DNA of 45,856 nucleotides, from positions 1-45,856 of the forward strand of contig CANSLW010000003.1 of assembly GCA_947647815.1 (NCBI GenBank), written 5' to 3'. A program made the position numbers and the translations under genes. The notes under the pieces are model-generated. The model saw only the letters and a list, made by a program, of their open reading frames with translations. It was not told the DNA's origin and did not search any database. Of the stretch, positions 34,318 through 43,295 are shown in pieces. The DNA is from an uncultured Dorea sp. (GTDB taxonomy: Bacteria; Bacillota; Clostridia; Lachnospirales; Lachnospiraceae). Numbering within the stretch: position 1 is the first letter of the stretch; each line of letters starts with the position of its first letter.

Positions 34318-35433
34318 TGTATTCCGGAATCTGTGGTATCCAAGCAGAATCCCGATGATTCCGGTTATCAGTGCAATGCACAGGTGTATGATAATCTGCC
34401 TTGCAGGAAACGCGAATCCAGTGGTCATAGGAAGATACACTGGCATAGATGTCATGAAATGGGTAATATTTTTGGTTACAGCTGTTCCAAAGCCGAATAA
34501 AGGAGCAAGTACCTTCAGCCATAAAACGGGGAAGAAGAATACCACAAGTGACAGTATGAGCGCAAGGAAGGGAGTCCTGCAAAAGGCCGAGATTCCCGAT
34601 ATGATGCCGGTAAGAAGAAGTGCGCCTGTCAATCCCAGTAAAGCAACAAATACGCAGAATCCCAGAATTGTCTTTGGACTATATCCGTAGAAATTTGCAA
34701 AATTCAGTAGAACGGCTGACGCGTCAAGACCCTGTGTGCCATACATGGTAAGATAGAGTATCCATAGAAAAACGCTTACTATACAGGTTAAGGCCGCTGC
34801 AAAAATACTGGCTGCCAATACCTTCATCCAGATGCCGCTCTGTTTTCCATGGCGGGTAGTCTTCAGAATGTCGGCGGTTCTTAGCTGATATTCCTCAGCA
34901 AAGAGGGGAGATAAACCAATAATCAATATGACGAATAGCACCAGCAGCGCCATGATGTAGATCTCTGCAAAATCATTCCAGCCATAGACATAATCGAAGA
35001 TCAGACTGTCTGAATACTCTGCGGTATGATTGCCGGTGGATGAGACGATATCGTCCGGAAAAGGATAGAAATAGAGTGCTTCTGGGTCGTCTCCGTTGGT
35101 CTGCATATAATTTGTAAATTGTTCCGTGATAAAACGGCTGCAGTAGTTTCCTACAGTGGCATCTGTCTTCTCATCATAATAATAGAATCCATATTCATTA
35201 TATATTTGCAATATTTTTTCTTTTGTCAAGGCTCCTGCATAGAGTTTTGTCAGCGCCTGGTCTTTTTGGATGGCTTCCTGCCCATGATAGACTTTGCCGT
35301 CTATGACGGTCGTATAATGGTCTCTTTCTGCAAACAGGCGGAAGGATAAAAATGCCAGCAGCAAGAATACACCCAGCCATACGATTTTGCGGGATGCAAT
35401 CTTATAGAGTTCTTCTTTCCAGATGTTCCACAT
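34315..35433 (-). CDS. ABC-2 type transporter permease
   Basis: 372 residues. I start it at 35433 (MWNIWKEELYK) because GAGGAGGT lies eight bases upstream on this strand; the frame extends to 35451 but that Met codon would overlap the SD. One helix near 17-33, a long outer segment (about 40-150), then five helices from about 160 to the end, with FAEEYQLRTADILKTTRHGK between helices two and three, typical of ABC-2 permeases. It pairs with the ATPase at 35402-36304, overlapping it by 32 bases. Substrate unknown. Confidence 0.82.
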   Translation of the reverse strand: MWNIWKEELYKIASRKIVWLGVFLLLAFLSFRLFAERDHYTTVIDGKVYHGQEAIQKDQALTKLYAGALTKEKILQIYNEYGFYYYDEKTDATVGNYCSRFITEQFTNYMQTNGDDPEALYFYPFPDDIVSSTGNHTAEYSDSLIFDYVYGWNDFAEIYIMALLVLFVILIIGLSPLFAEEYQLRTADILKTTRHGKQSGIWMKVLAASIFAAALTCIVSVFLWILYLTMYGTQGLDASAVLLNFANFYGYSPKTILGFCVFVALLGLTGALLLTGIISGISAFCRTPFLALILSLVVFFFPVLWLKVLAPLFGFGTAVTKNITHFMTSMPVYLPMTTGFAFPARQIIIHLCIALITGIIGILLGYHRFRNT

Positions 35434-36304
35434 GTTCTGATACCTCCTCAAAATGATATAGATATACGTCTTCTAGCCCTGGCTGGACTGGCAGGGCGCC
35501 TTCGCAGGGGCATGTATCGGAGACAAGGCGGAGACGAACCTGATTGTCTTCATTTTTTAGATTACTTACAGCGAAAGTGTCATTCAGGCGAAGCGCTGTC
35601 TCAGGGTCAGCCAGGTACTCCCAGACTTTTCCGGATACACTTGCTGTCACTTCCTGGATGGATCCTTGTTCTATGATCCTGCCCTGCTTCATGAGAAGGA
35701 TTTCATCTGCAATGAATTCAACATCAGAGACAATGTGCGTGGACAGGATGATGATTCTTCCTTTAGATAAAGAACTAATAATGTTGCGAAAACGTATACG
35801 TTCCTTCGGGTCAAGGCCAGAAGTGGGTTCATCCAGGATTAAGATTTCCGGATCGTTGAGCAGAGCCTGGGCAATCCCAAGTCTTCTTAACATTCCGCCG
35901 GAAAATGTCTTGATTTTGCTTCGCTGGTCACTTTCAAGTCCTGTCAGGCAGAGCATTTCCTGTACTTTTTCTTTTGCAAGTTCCCTGGGGATTGCTTTGC
36001 AGGCTGCCAGGTATTCCAGATACCGTCTGGCAGTAAAGTCGGGATAATAACCAAAATCCTGGGGTAAATATCCCAGCATATAGCGATAATCGCCATCTAG
36101 TTTAGTGATTGAAGAGCCGTTGCACAGGATCTCACCGGCTGTAGGTTTTAATACACCGCAGATCATACGCAGCAATGTGGTCTTTCCGGCTCCATTTGCA
36201 CCTAGAAAGCCATAGACGCCGTTTTTTAGGCAGAGTGATACATTGTCTACGGCTATTTTATTTTTGAAATGCTTGGTGATACGGTCTAATTTTAACTCGG
36301 GCAT
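35402..36304 (-). CDS. ABC transporter ATP-binding protein (ABC-2 partner)
   Basis: 300 residues, start at 36304 with AAAAGGAG upstream on this strand. Walker A GANGAGKTTLL, Q-loop YLPQDFGYY, signature FSGGMLRRLGIAQ, Walker B LILDEPTSGLDP and H-loop STHIVSD are complete. The C-terminal 80 residues are an extension of the type seen in ABC-2 drug or bacteriocin exporters. Likely co-transcribed with the sigma factor and the membrane protein upstream, so the exporter may be a target of the ECF sigma factor. Confidence 0.93.
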   Translation of the reverse strand: MPELKLDRITKHFKNKIAVDNVSLCLKNGVYGFLGANGAGKTTLLRMICGVLKPTAGEILCNGSSITKLDGDYRYMLGYLPQDFGYYPDFTARRYLEYLAACKAIPRELAKEKVQEMLCLTGLESDQRSKIKTFSGGMLRRLGIAQALLNDPEILILDEPTSGLDPKERIRFRNIISSLSKGRIIILSTHIVSDVEFIADEILLMKQGRIIEQGSIQEVTASVSGKVWEYLADPETALRLNDTFAVSNLKNEDNQVRLRLVSDTCPCEGALPVQPGLEDVYLYHFEEVSEHVEHLERRTL

Positions 36305-36327
36305 AATTTTCTCCTTTTCAAAATGGC

Positions 36328-37164
36328 TTATTCATTTACACATATGGTGTCACCCTGATTAATCTTTTCAAGAAGTTTTGCAATTTCTGCAATCAGCAGA
36401 AGTGTTCCTAAAGCTGCAAGTATCTGCCATATAATCAAATATTCTGGTTGGTACACAGGCTCCCACAGCACAGGTAAGAGTGATATAATGCCGCAGAGCA
36501 GACCGAGAGCAAAAGAACGAAAACCAGAGAAAATGCTCCGCAGATGGGACAGCATATGCAGGTACAAGATGTCTGACCATAGAAACGGCACTGCCATGTA
36601 GATAAGAGAGACACTGATTCCAAGAGTATCTACTCCACCGGCAATTAGAATAAATAATACAAGTATAATCAGATTGGCAATTCCTGCTTCCAGCATCCGG
36701 ATACATATCATTTGTCTTAGATTCAGGTACAGGGTCTGCTCAAGTTCTGCCATATGCCAGGAGAACAGGCGTGCTATCTGGCTTAGGCAGATATTTCCGG
36801 CAAATACAATAAATACGGAACAGACAGTAAGCATCTCCGGCCCCCCGCGAGAGGTTCTTCGCAGGTAGAGAGCCAACAGCATTGCTGTCAGAAGAAGGCT
36901 GCCCTGAAGGAGCCAGTGTGTGATTGGCTGGAAACGTATCTGATTCCATACATGTTCCAAAAAAGTCGGATAATACCGGATAGATTTGCAGGCTGCTTCC
37001 TGCCGGATGACGGCAAGGCTTTGTGTTTTCTTTTGGGCATCTAACGGGAATCTCCATTCTAATAAGGAGTCCGGGGGCCGGTGGTTTGGATGCGGGGTAA
37101 TATATTTGCTCCTATGTTCTTCTCGGAGATTAGAGTATTGCTTTGGTTTTGTATAAAGTGTCAT
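36328..37164 (-). CDS. Membrane protein next to an ECF sigma factor, candidate anti-sigma
   Basis: 278 residues, ATG at 37164 with AAGGAAGGAAC upstream on this strand. The N-terminal 105 residues are soluble, basic and without a zinc-binding HxxxCxxC, so it is not a classical ZAS anti-sigma factor. Six hydrophobic segments follow (about 112-128, 138-155, 170-190, 195-215, 220-240, 250-270). It lies 42 bases downstream of the sigma gene and 23 bases upstream of the ABC ATPase. The position fits an anti-sigma role, or a third subunit of the transporter; neither is proven. I do not recognise the family with certainty. Confidence 0.6.
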   Translation of the reverse strand: MTLYTKPKQYSNLREEHRSKYITPHPNHRPPDSLLEWRFPLDAQKKTQSLAVIRQEAACKSIRYYPTFLEHVWNQIRFQPITHWLLQGSLLLTAMLLALYLRRTSRGGPEMLTVCSVFIVFAGNICLSQIARLFSWHMAELEQTLYLNLRQMICIRMLEAGIANLIILVLFILIAGGVDTLGISVSLIYMAVPFLWSDILYLHMLSHLRSIFSGFRSFALGLLCGIISLLPVLWEPVYQPEYLIIWQILAALGTLLLIAEIAKLLEKINQGDTICVNE

Positions 37165-37205
37165 GAGAAATGTTGTTCCTTCCTTGAATTTTCTATAGCT
37201 GGAAT

Positions 37206-37724
37206 TTATTTAAAATCATCTGGATTCAGCATTCTGCTCAGTTTTTCTAATCCCTGCCGGATACGAGATTTGACGGCGTCATAAGAGGCGCCTGTCATGC
37301 GGGCGATCTCCCGGTTCTTGTACCCGTAGAAATGATGAAGAAGAACAGCCTCCCGCTGTGCCTCGGGGAGTTTCATAAGCGCTCCGGCAAGCAGGAGAGT
37401 ATTTTCCAAAGATGCAGCATGGCTGACTGAATCAGAAGATTTTATGCTGTCTGTCTGGCTTATATGGCAATCTGCCCGCATATACTCCCGGCACAGGTTC
37501 ATGGCAATGGTCAGAAGATACCCTTTCAGATTGCGGTACTGATAATGGTCTACATATTTGATAAACCGCAGAAATGTTTCCTGAGCCAGATCGTAGGAGT
37601 CTTCACGGCTTCCGGTCTGATAGCAGCAGAAATAATAGATATCGTCATAATATCTGCCGGCAATCTCGTTCAAGTATTCAGTTTGTCCGTTTTGAATCCG
37701 CCGGATCAGTTCCCTGTCTTCCAC
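37206..37724 (-). CDS. ECF-type RNA polymerase sigma factor
   Basis: 172 residues from GTG 37724, chosen because CAGGAGAT lies just before it on this strand; the frame stays open upstream to 37817 but would run through two inverted repeats. Region 2 is DLAQETFLRFIKYVDHYQ, with NLKGYLLTIAMN; region 4 is LPEAQREAVLLHHFYGYKN and a helix-turn-helix IARMTGASYDAVKSRIRQG. It directs RNA polymerase to a small set of stress promoters, probably including this operon (sigma, membrane protein, ABC-2 pair). Confidence 0.92.
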   Translation of the reverse strand: MEDRELIRRIQNGQTEYLNEIAGRYYDDIYYFCCYQTGSREDSYDLAQETFLRFIKYVDHYQYRNLKGYLLTIAMNLCREYMRADCHISQTDSIKSSDSVSHAASLENTLLLAGALMKLPEAQREAVLLHHFYGYKNREIARMTGASYDAVKSRIRQGLEKLSRMLNPDDFK

Positions 37725-37773
37725 AATATATCTCCTGTTCAAATGAGTGTTCACAGAAAATACTCTGCAACAT

Positions 37774-37799
37774 TTTATTGTAAAACGTCTTACAATAAA
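37774..37799. promoter_or_regulatory. Inverted repeat upstream of the sigma gene
   Basis: TTTATTGTAA (37774-37783) and TTACAATAAA (37790-37799) are perfect complements around AACGTC. It lies 50-75 bases upstream of the sigma start. Candidate operator or leader hairpin. Confidence 0.5.
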
Positions 37800-37800
37800 T

Positions 37801-37830
37801 ATAACCCCTTTTCGCATAAAAAGGGGTTAT
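37801..37830. promoter_or_regulatory. Perfect 12-bp hairpin in the divergent intergenic space
   Basis: ATAACCCCTTTT (37801-37812) pairs with AAAAGGGGTTAT (37819-37830), loop CGCATA. It looks like a terminator but lies between divergent genes, about 76 bases upstream of the sigma start and just upstream of the kinase promoter. Could be an attenuator for the - strand transcript or a barrier between the two units. Confidence 0.5.
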
Positions 37831-37849
37831 GTTTCACAATAAAAGTATG

Positions 37850-37878
37850 TTGAAATTTTGAGGCTCAGAGTGTATATT
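37850..37878 (+). promoter_or_regulatory. Candidate promoter of the AcoX-gcvP-like-dehydrogenase operon
   Basis: TTGAAA (37850-37855), 17-base spacer, TATATT (37873-37878). The leader would be about 105 bases. I see no glycine riboswitch in it. Confidence 0.55.
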
Positions 37879-37989
37879 GAAAGAAGAAATAAGATGTGTG
37901 TGCAAAAAGTGTACACAAAAGAAAATGTATATGAATCAGATGAGATATAGAGTGCACTGGAGAATCGTGAGAAAGAGTCAGGAGGCGGC

Positions 37990-39102
37990 ATGAAGAAAAT
38001 AGGTCTGATCGTGAATCCGATTGCAGGAATCGGAGGGAAAGCAGGGCTAAAAGGTTCTGACGGTGAAGGAACTTATCTTAAAGCCCTTGCTCTGGGAGCT
38101 GTCCGGGAGAGCGGCAGGAAAGCTCTTATTGCGGCGCGCATGTTAAAGGATGTGGCGGATGAAACAGAGATCTATACATGTCCAGGGGAAATGGGCGCTG
38201 ATATCTGTGAAGCAGCGGGTATTGACTATAGGCTGCCGGAGGTGTTATATCAGGGAGGAGCTGAGGATACAATCCGTGCGGCCAGGGTATTTGCTGCGGA
38301 GGGAGCCGATTTGATTCTCTTTGCGGGAGGAGATGGCACGGCGAGAGATATTATGGATGCGGTAGGAATGGATACGCTGGTTCTGGGGATTCCGGCAGGG
38401 TGTAAGATTCATTCCGGCGTATACGCATTGAATCCGCGCAGAGCCGGTGAGCTGGCGGTAAGATATATCCGGGGGCAGGTGCGTAAGATTCGGGAAGCGG
38501 AAGTGATGGATATTGATGAAGAACTTTTCAGGAAAGGGCAGGTGAGTGCCAGGCTCTATGGTTATCTCAATATACCTGACGACACCCGGATGGTGCAGAA
38601 TGTAAAGAGCGGCGGTACATACGGCGGGGAGGATTCGGTAGAAGGCCTGTCGGATTATATTGTAGATACATGGGAGCCAGAGACATTGTATATCGTGGGA
38701 GGAGGTTCTACGACGGCAGCTGTTATGAAGAAGAAGAACCTGCCGAATACACTGCTGGGCGTTGATCTTGTGTATGAAGATCAGGTGATAAAATCAGACT
38801 GTACGGAGAAAGAGATTCTACATATTATAAGGGAATATAAGCGTGTTAATATTCTTGTAACAGTCATCGGCGGTCAGGGATATGTCTTCGGACGGGGGAA
38901 TCAACAGATTAGCGCAGAGGTTATCAGGCAGGTCGGGAGAGAACATATCATTGTGGCGGCGTCCAGAGATAAGATGCTGCATTTTGTGGGTAAATCATTG
39001 TATGCAGATACAGGAGATGAAGAAGTGAATCAGTACCTGGCAGGCTGCATGCGTGTCATCGTCGGATATGGGGAGTATGTAGTAATCAGAGTAGAGGTAT
39101 GA
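37990..39102 (+). CDS. ATP-NAD/AcoX-type kinase
   Basis: 370 residues, ATG at 37990 with AGGAGGCGG just upstream. The diacylglycerol/NAD-kinase fold is shown by IVNPIAGIGGKAGLKG at the N-terminus and LFAGGDGTARD at 111-120, with GIPAGCKIHSGVYA after it. AcoX-type proteins were named from acetoin gene clusters; the reaction is unclear and they may phosphorylate NAD or another small molecule. Here it leads an operon with two GcvP-like subunits and an alcohol dehydrogenase, so its substrate may be linked to the amino acid or ketone handled by those enzymes (inference). Confidence 0.85.
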   Translation: MKKIGLIVNPIAGIGGKAGLKGSDGEGTYLKALALGAVRESGRKALIAARMLKDVADETEIYTCPGEMGADICEAAGIDYRLPEVLYQGGAEDTIRAARVFAAEGADLILFAGGDGTARDIMDAVGMDTLVLGIPAGCKIHSGVYALNPRRAGELAVRYIRGQVRKIREAEVMDIDEELFRKGQVSARLYGYLNIPDDTRMVQNVKSGGTYGGEDSVEGLSDYIVDTWEPETLYIVGGGSTTAAVMKKKNLPNTLLGVDLVYEDQVIKSDCTEKEILHIIREYKRVNILVTVIGGQGYVFGRGNQQISAEVIRQVGREHIIVAASRDKMLHFVGKSLYADTGDEEVNQYLAGCMRVIVGYGEYVVIRVEV

Positions 39103-39134
39103 AAAACGTATGAAAAGACAGGAGGAAGGAAAGT

Positions 39135-40559
39135 ATGGAGAAAACATTTGTGCATCCGTATATGCCAAACAGTGTTCCAGAGATAAAAAAGCAGATGCTT
39201 GATGAGTTGAGGGTGAAGGATATCCGGGAGATATATGAGAGTATCATTCCCCAAGATTTACTCTATAAAGAAAGATTAAATCTGCCGGAACCGATATGCA
39301 GTGAGTATGAATTAAAGAAACATGTGACAGGAATCTTGAATAAAAACATTTCCACGGAAGAGTATACAAGCTTCCTTGGGGCAGGGTGCTATAAGCATCA
39401 GGTTCCGGCAATCTGTGATGAGGTCAATACACGGGGAGAATTCCTGACGGCGTATTGTGGGGATACTTATTCAGATCATGGGAAAATGCAGGCAATATTC
39501 GAGTATACCAGTATGATGGGAGAATTGTTAGATGCAGACGTGGTGAGTTATACGACTTATGATGCGGGGCAGTCGGTGTGCTCATCCTTTCGCATGGCAG
39601 TTCGGATTCATAGCGCGGCCGGGCGGGAGAGATCTGTAATTCTGGTACCAGCTTCTATGAATCCGGATATCTATAGTCAGGCGGATGCTTACTGCCGGAA
39701 TGTTGCAAGACTTGAGAAGGTGGCATATGTCCCGAAGACAGGATTGATGAATCTGGAGGAATTAGAAAAGAAACTTAAGCGGGGGGATGTGGCAGCAGTT
39801 TTCTATGAGAATCCCTCTTATCTAGGGTTTTTTGAAGAGCAGGCAGAAGAGATTGCAAGGCTTACCCATCAGTATGGAGCTATCTGTATCGCGCAGCCCC
39901 AGGTGTCTTCTCTTGGTATAATAGAGAGCCCGATGAATCTGGGGGCGGATATTGTGTGCGGAGATATTCAGCCTTTGGGGATGCATCTGCAGTACGGCGG
40001 CGGACAGGCAGGGTTCATTGCCAGCCATCAGAAGCTTGAGTATATGGAACAGTTTCCTACTTATATGTATGGAATCGCGAAGACCGATAAGGAGGATACT
40101 TATGGCTGGGGCCGGGCGATGAATTACAGGTGTTCCCATGGAAGCCGGGAGAAGGCGAATGAGTATTTTGGTACGGAGACCGGACTGTGGGGGATTACAG
40201 CGGGGGTATATCTTGCCAGTATGGGACCGCAGGGAATGTATGAACTCGGAGAAACTATCATGCAGAATCTGCAGTATCTGATCATCAGACTGAATGAGAT
40301 TGACGGCATAAAGGCAAATCCATTTGGAAGAAGTAATTTCCAGGAGGTGCTTGTTGATTTTAATAATTCGGGGAAGACGGTTGCAGAAATTAATCGTGTG
40401 TTATTGGAGCGTCGGATTTTCGGGGGCAAGGATCTGAGTAAAGAATTCCCGCAGATGGGGCAGTGCGGGTTGTACTGTGTCTCAGAACTGACGACGCAGG
40501 AGGAGATGGACGCCCTTGTGGAGGCGCTTAAGGAGGTTGTGGAAAATGGGATATTATAA
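39135..40559 (+). CDS. Divergent glycine-decarboxylase subunit 1-like protein (GcvPA family)
   Basis: 474 residues, ATG at 39135 with AGGAGGAAGG upstream. Shares the layout of GcvPA (PLP enzyme fold type I, no lysine): FLGAGCYKHQVPAICDEVNT near the N-terminus and IFEYTSMMGELLDADVVSYT. But where GcvPA normally reads TAYTPYQPE...QG, this has TAYCGDTYSDHGK, and NASMYDG is here SYTTYDAGQ. GcvPA with GcvPB decarboxylates glycine in the cleavage system, giving methylamine to lipoyl-GcvH. No gcvH or gcvT gene is in the 5 kb around. So the substrate or the acceptor may differ. A 14-base overlap joins it to the second subunit. Confidence 0.8.
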   Translation: MEKTFVHPYMPNSVPEIKKQMLDELRVKDIREIYESIIPQDLLYKERLNLPEPICSEYELKKHVTGILNKNISTEEYTSFLGAGCYKHQVPAICDEVNTRGEFLTAYCGDTYSDHGKMQAIFEYTSMMGELLDADVVSYTTYDAGQSVCSSFRMAVRIHSAAGRERSVILVPASMNPDIYSQADAYCRNVARLEKVAYVPKTGLMNLEELEKKLKRGDVAAVFYENPSYLGFFEEQAEEIARLTHQYGAICIAQPQVSSLGIIESPMNLGADIVCGDIQPLGMHLQYGGGQAGFIASHQKLEYMEQFPTYMYGIAKTDKEDTYGWGRAMNYRCSHGSREKANEYFGTETGLWGITAGVYLASMGPQGMYELGETIMQNLQYLIIRLNEIDGIKANPFGRSNFQEVLVDFNNSGKTVAEINRVLLERRIFGGKDLSKEFPQMGQCGLYCVSELTTQEEMDALVEALKEVVENGIL

Positions 40560-42093
40560 GCAGAACAGAGACTTTCATGAAGCGCGTTGGGACGAGCCGT
40601 TTATTATGGAAATGGGAAATCCGGGAGAGAGAGGCGTATTGATACCGCGGGCATCCAAAGAAGTCCGGGAAATCAGCGGGGATGTATCAGAACTTGTTCC
40701 AAAAGGGCTTCGCAGGAAGAAGGCGCCGGTATTGCCGGAAGTATCGCAGATGCAGGTGCTTCGTCATTATATGCGGCTTTCTCAGGAAACTATAGGAACG
40801 GATCTGAATATTGATATCGGACTTGGAACATGTACGATGAAATACAGTCCCAAGGTCCATGAACAGCTGGTTCGTACAGAGAAGTTTCAGGAGATTCATC
40901 CGTGCCAGGACGAGAGTACGGTACAGGGAATTCTGGAGATTATGTATAAAGATGCGGAATATCTGAAAGCTATATCGGGTATGGATAAGGTAAGCCTGCA
41001 GCCAGCAGGGGGAAGTCAGGCTATTTTTGCCAATGTACAGACGATCCGGGCATATTTTGAAGATAAAGGAGAAGGAGAACAGCGCAATGAGATTATTACT
41101 ACTATCCTATCCCATCCGGCGAATCCAGGAACGGCGGCAACGCTTGGGTATAAAGTTATCACGCTGTATCCGGACGAAAACGGACTGCCGGATATAGAGG
41201 CGCTTAAGACAGCTGTTTCCAGGCATACGGCGGCGCTTATGATTACAAATCCGGAGGATACAGGAATCTATAATGACCGAATCCGGCAGTTTGTAGATAT
41301 CGTTCATGAGGCCGGAGGGCTCTGTGTCTATGACCAGGCTAACCTGAATGGAGTATTTGGACTGACCAGGGCAAGAGATGCAGGATTCGATATGTGCCAT
41401 TATAACCTTCATAAGTCGTTTTCTTCGCCCCATGGCTGTCAGGGACCGGGAGCGGGGGCGCAGTGTGTGTCAGAAGAGCTTGCCAGATATGTGGCGGCGC
41501 CTACAGTGGAATTTGACGGAGACAAATATTATCTGGATTATCAGCGGCCGGACAGTATCGGAAAGCTTCGTGCATTTTACGGAGTGCCTTCTGTATTAAT
41601 CCGGGCATATGCATATATCAGAAGTATGGGTGCGGATGGTATGAAACAGATTGCAGAACTTTCTATATTAAATAACAATTATCTGATTAAGAAACTTCTT
41701 GAGATAAAAGGACTGTCCATGCCGTTTGCCAGGGGACGTTTCCGGATGGAGCAGGCACGGCTCAGCTGGCAGGAGCTTACGGAAGAGACCGGAGTAACAA
41801 CAGACGATATCTGCCGCAGGATTGTAGATTATGGATTCCAGGATTATTTCACGAGCCATCATCCAAGGGTGCTGCCGGAACCATTTACTCCGGAGCCGGT
41901 AGAAACTTATTCCAAAGATGATATGGACGAATATGTGGCGGCATTTGCTGCGATCGCCAGAGAGGCATACACCAATCCGGAACTTGTAAAGGGAGCGCCT
42001 TATAAGGCGGCGCTGGGAGCAAGGATTGATGAAGAATGCCTGACGGACTGGAGCAGATTCGCGACCACATGGAGAGCTTACAGGAAATTATAG
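40546..42093 (+). CDS. Divergent glycine-decarboxylase subunit 2-like protein (GcvPB family, PLP enzyme)
   Basis: 515 residues from ATG 40546, with AAGGAGG at 40530-40536; the longer frame from 40516 would cover the SD. The PLP lysine is Lys290 in NLHKSFSSPHG. In standard GcvPB the segment is LHKTF-x2-PHGGGGPG; here it is PHGCQGPGAG, so the glycine loop is changed. Other GcvPB features are kept: GSCTMKY-like LGTCTMKYSPK near 95, STVQGILEIM, and DQANLNGVFGLTRARDAGFD. It should form a heterodimer with the 39135-40559 product. The pair is probably a paralogue that acts on something other than, or in addition to, glycine (inference). Confidence 0.82.
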   Translation: MGYYKQNRDFHEARWDEPFIMEMGNPGERGVLIPRASKEVREISGDVSELVPKGLRRKKAPVLPEVSQMQVLRHYMRLSQETIGTDLNIDIGLGTCTMKYSPKVHEQLVRTEKFQEIHPCQDESTVQGILEIMYKDAEYLKAISGMDKVSLQPAGGSQAIFANVQTIRAYFEDKGEGEQRNEIITTILSHPANPGTAATLGYKVITLYPDENGLPDIEALKTAVSRHTAALMITNPEDTGIYNDRIRQFVDIVHEAGGLCVYDQANLNGVFGLTRARDAGFDMCHYNLHKSFSSPHGCQGPGAGAQCVSEELARYVAAPTVEFDGDKYYLDYQRPDSIGKLRAFYGVPSVLIRAYAYIRSMGADGMKQIAELSILNNNYLIKKLLEIKGLSMPFARGRFRMEQARLSWQELTEETGVTTDDICRRIVDYGFQDYFTSHHPRVLPEPFTPEPVETYSKDDMDEYVAAFAAIAREAYTNPELVKGAPYKAALGARIDEECLTDWSRFATTWRAYRKL

Positions 42094-42180
42094 AAGATGC
42101 AAGAAGATACGTTCATGGAATATTGGGTGGCTGCCAAGGGAATGTTTTGCCGGTGAGAAAATGAAGGAGGAGAAGAAAAG

Positions 42181-43200
42181 ATGTTAGCAGTTGTGAAGGA
42201 AAAACCGGGACCAGGGTTTGCGATTAAGGAAGTGCCTTATCCGGTGCTGCGGGATGACGATGTAATTATAAAAGTAAGATCAGTGGGAATATGCGGGACG
42301 GACGGACCGATACTTGCGGGGACCAGGGAAGTACCATGGCCGCTGATTCCGGGGCATGAGTTCGCCGGAGACATTGTGGAAGTGGGTTCTCGTGTGAAAC
42401 ATCTGAAGGTGGGTGACAGAGTAACGCCGTGTATTGTTATAGGATGCGGAGACTGTGATATGTGTATCGAGGGAAAAGAAGTGCTTTGTGATAATCTCGT
42501 TGAGACCGGGATTCATGTGGATGGGGCTTTTGCAGAGTATGTACGGGTTCCGGCAAAAGTGTGCCGCAAGATGCGCGATACTACTACATATGACCAGGGA
42601 GCATCGGTGGATCCAATCGCTTCGGCATACCGTACGGTCAAAGCATCATCTATAACATCTAAGGATGTATGTGTCGTGTATGGACCAGGTCCTATCGGGT
42701 TGTATGCAGTGCAATTAATCAAACTGCGCGGCGCAAAGAAAGTGATCTGTGTGGGAACGGATGTGGATAAAGATCGCCTTAAGCTGGCCAAAGAATTGGG
42801 AGCGGATGTTACGATTAATGCATCGATAGAAGATCCAGTTGAGAGAATACGTGAGGCCACCGGAGGAAAGATGGCGGATTATGTACAGGATTGTGTCGGC
42901 GTGCCGGGTGTTCCGCTCCTTGCCATGAATATGCTGAAGAAGGGCGGGACGTATGCGGTTACAGGACTCTATCACAGCCTGCCGGAAGTAGATCTGGGGA
43001 AGGTAGTAAGGAACGAGATTAAGATCTACGGGACCATCTGCTATACACGGCAGGAATTTGAAGAATGTCTGGATTTTGTGGAAGATGGGCGTGTAAAAGT
43101 AGAACCGCTGATTACTCATCATTTCCCATTAAGAGAGATGGAACAGGCATTCGCAGTTATGCAGTCTAAACAGTGTATGAAGATTATTATTACTATGTGA
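42181..43200 (+). CDS. Zinc-dependent alcohol dehydrogenase (MDR family, Tdh/sorbitol type)
   Basis: 339 residues, ATG at 42181 with AAGGAGGAG at 42162-42170. Catalytic zinc ligands Cys38 (GICGTD) and His59-Glu60 (PGHEF); structural zinc Cys89, 92, 95 and 103 (C-x2-C-x2-C-x7-C). Rossmann motif VVYGPGPIGLYAVQL. It oxidises a secondary alcohol with NAD(P). Threonine dehydrogenase would give 2-amino-3-ketobutyrate, a link to glycine chemistry; 2,3-butanediol or sorbitol are alternatives. 87 bases separate it from the GcvPB-like gene. Confidence 0.88.
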   Translation: MLAVVKEKPGPGFAIKEVPYPVLRDDDVIIKVRSVGICGTDGPILAGTREVPWPLIPGHEFAGDIVEVGSRVKHLKVGDRVTPCIVIGCGDCDMCIEGKEVLCDNLVETGIHVDGAFAEYVRVPAKVCRKMRDTTTYDQGASVDPIASAYRTVKASSITSKDVCVVYGPGPIGLYAVQLIKLRGAKKVICVGTDVDKDRLKLAKELGADVTINASIEDPVERIREATGGKMADYVQDCVGVPGVPLLAMNMLKKGGTYAVTGLYHSLPEVDLGKVVRNEIKIYGTICYTRQEFEECLDFVEDGRVKVEPLITHHFPLREMEQAFAVMQSKQCMKIIITM

Positions 43201-43238
43201 AGATACTGTGAACAAAGCTGAATAAACGGAAAAATGGA

Positions 43239-43268
43239 TTGACAGACAAGGGGTGATAGTTGTAGAAT
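43239..43268 (+). promoter_or_regulatory. Promoter of the secreted hydrolase gene
   Basis: TTGACA (43239-43244), 18-base spacer, TAGAAT (43263-43268), about 27 bases before the GTG start. Confidence 0.65.
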
Positions 43269-43295
43269 GACAGAGACAGAAGGAAGTGGTATATT

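Noticed and set aside
34250..34690. 146-residue + strand frame
   Set aside because: Shadow of the opposite-strand ABC-2 permease, starting in the terminator hairpin.
35544..36047. 167-residue + strand frame
   Set aside because: Antisense to the well-supported ABC ATPase gene.
37464..37853. 129-residue + strand frame
   Set aside because: Antisense to the ECF sigma factor and across two inverted repeats.
37879..37989. Glycine riboswitch before the GcvP-like operon
   Set aside because: The leader lacks the conserved GGAGAG/CUCUCAGG elements and tandem aptamer size.
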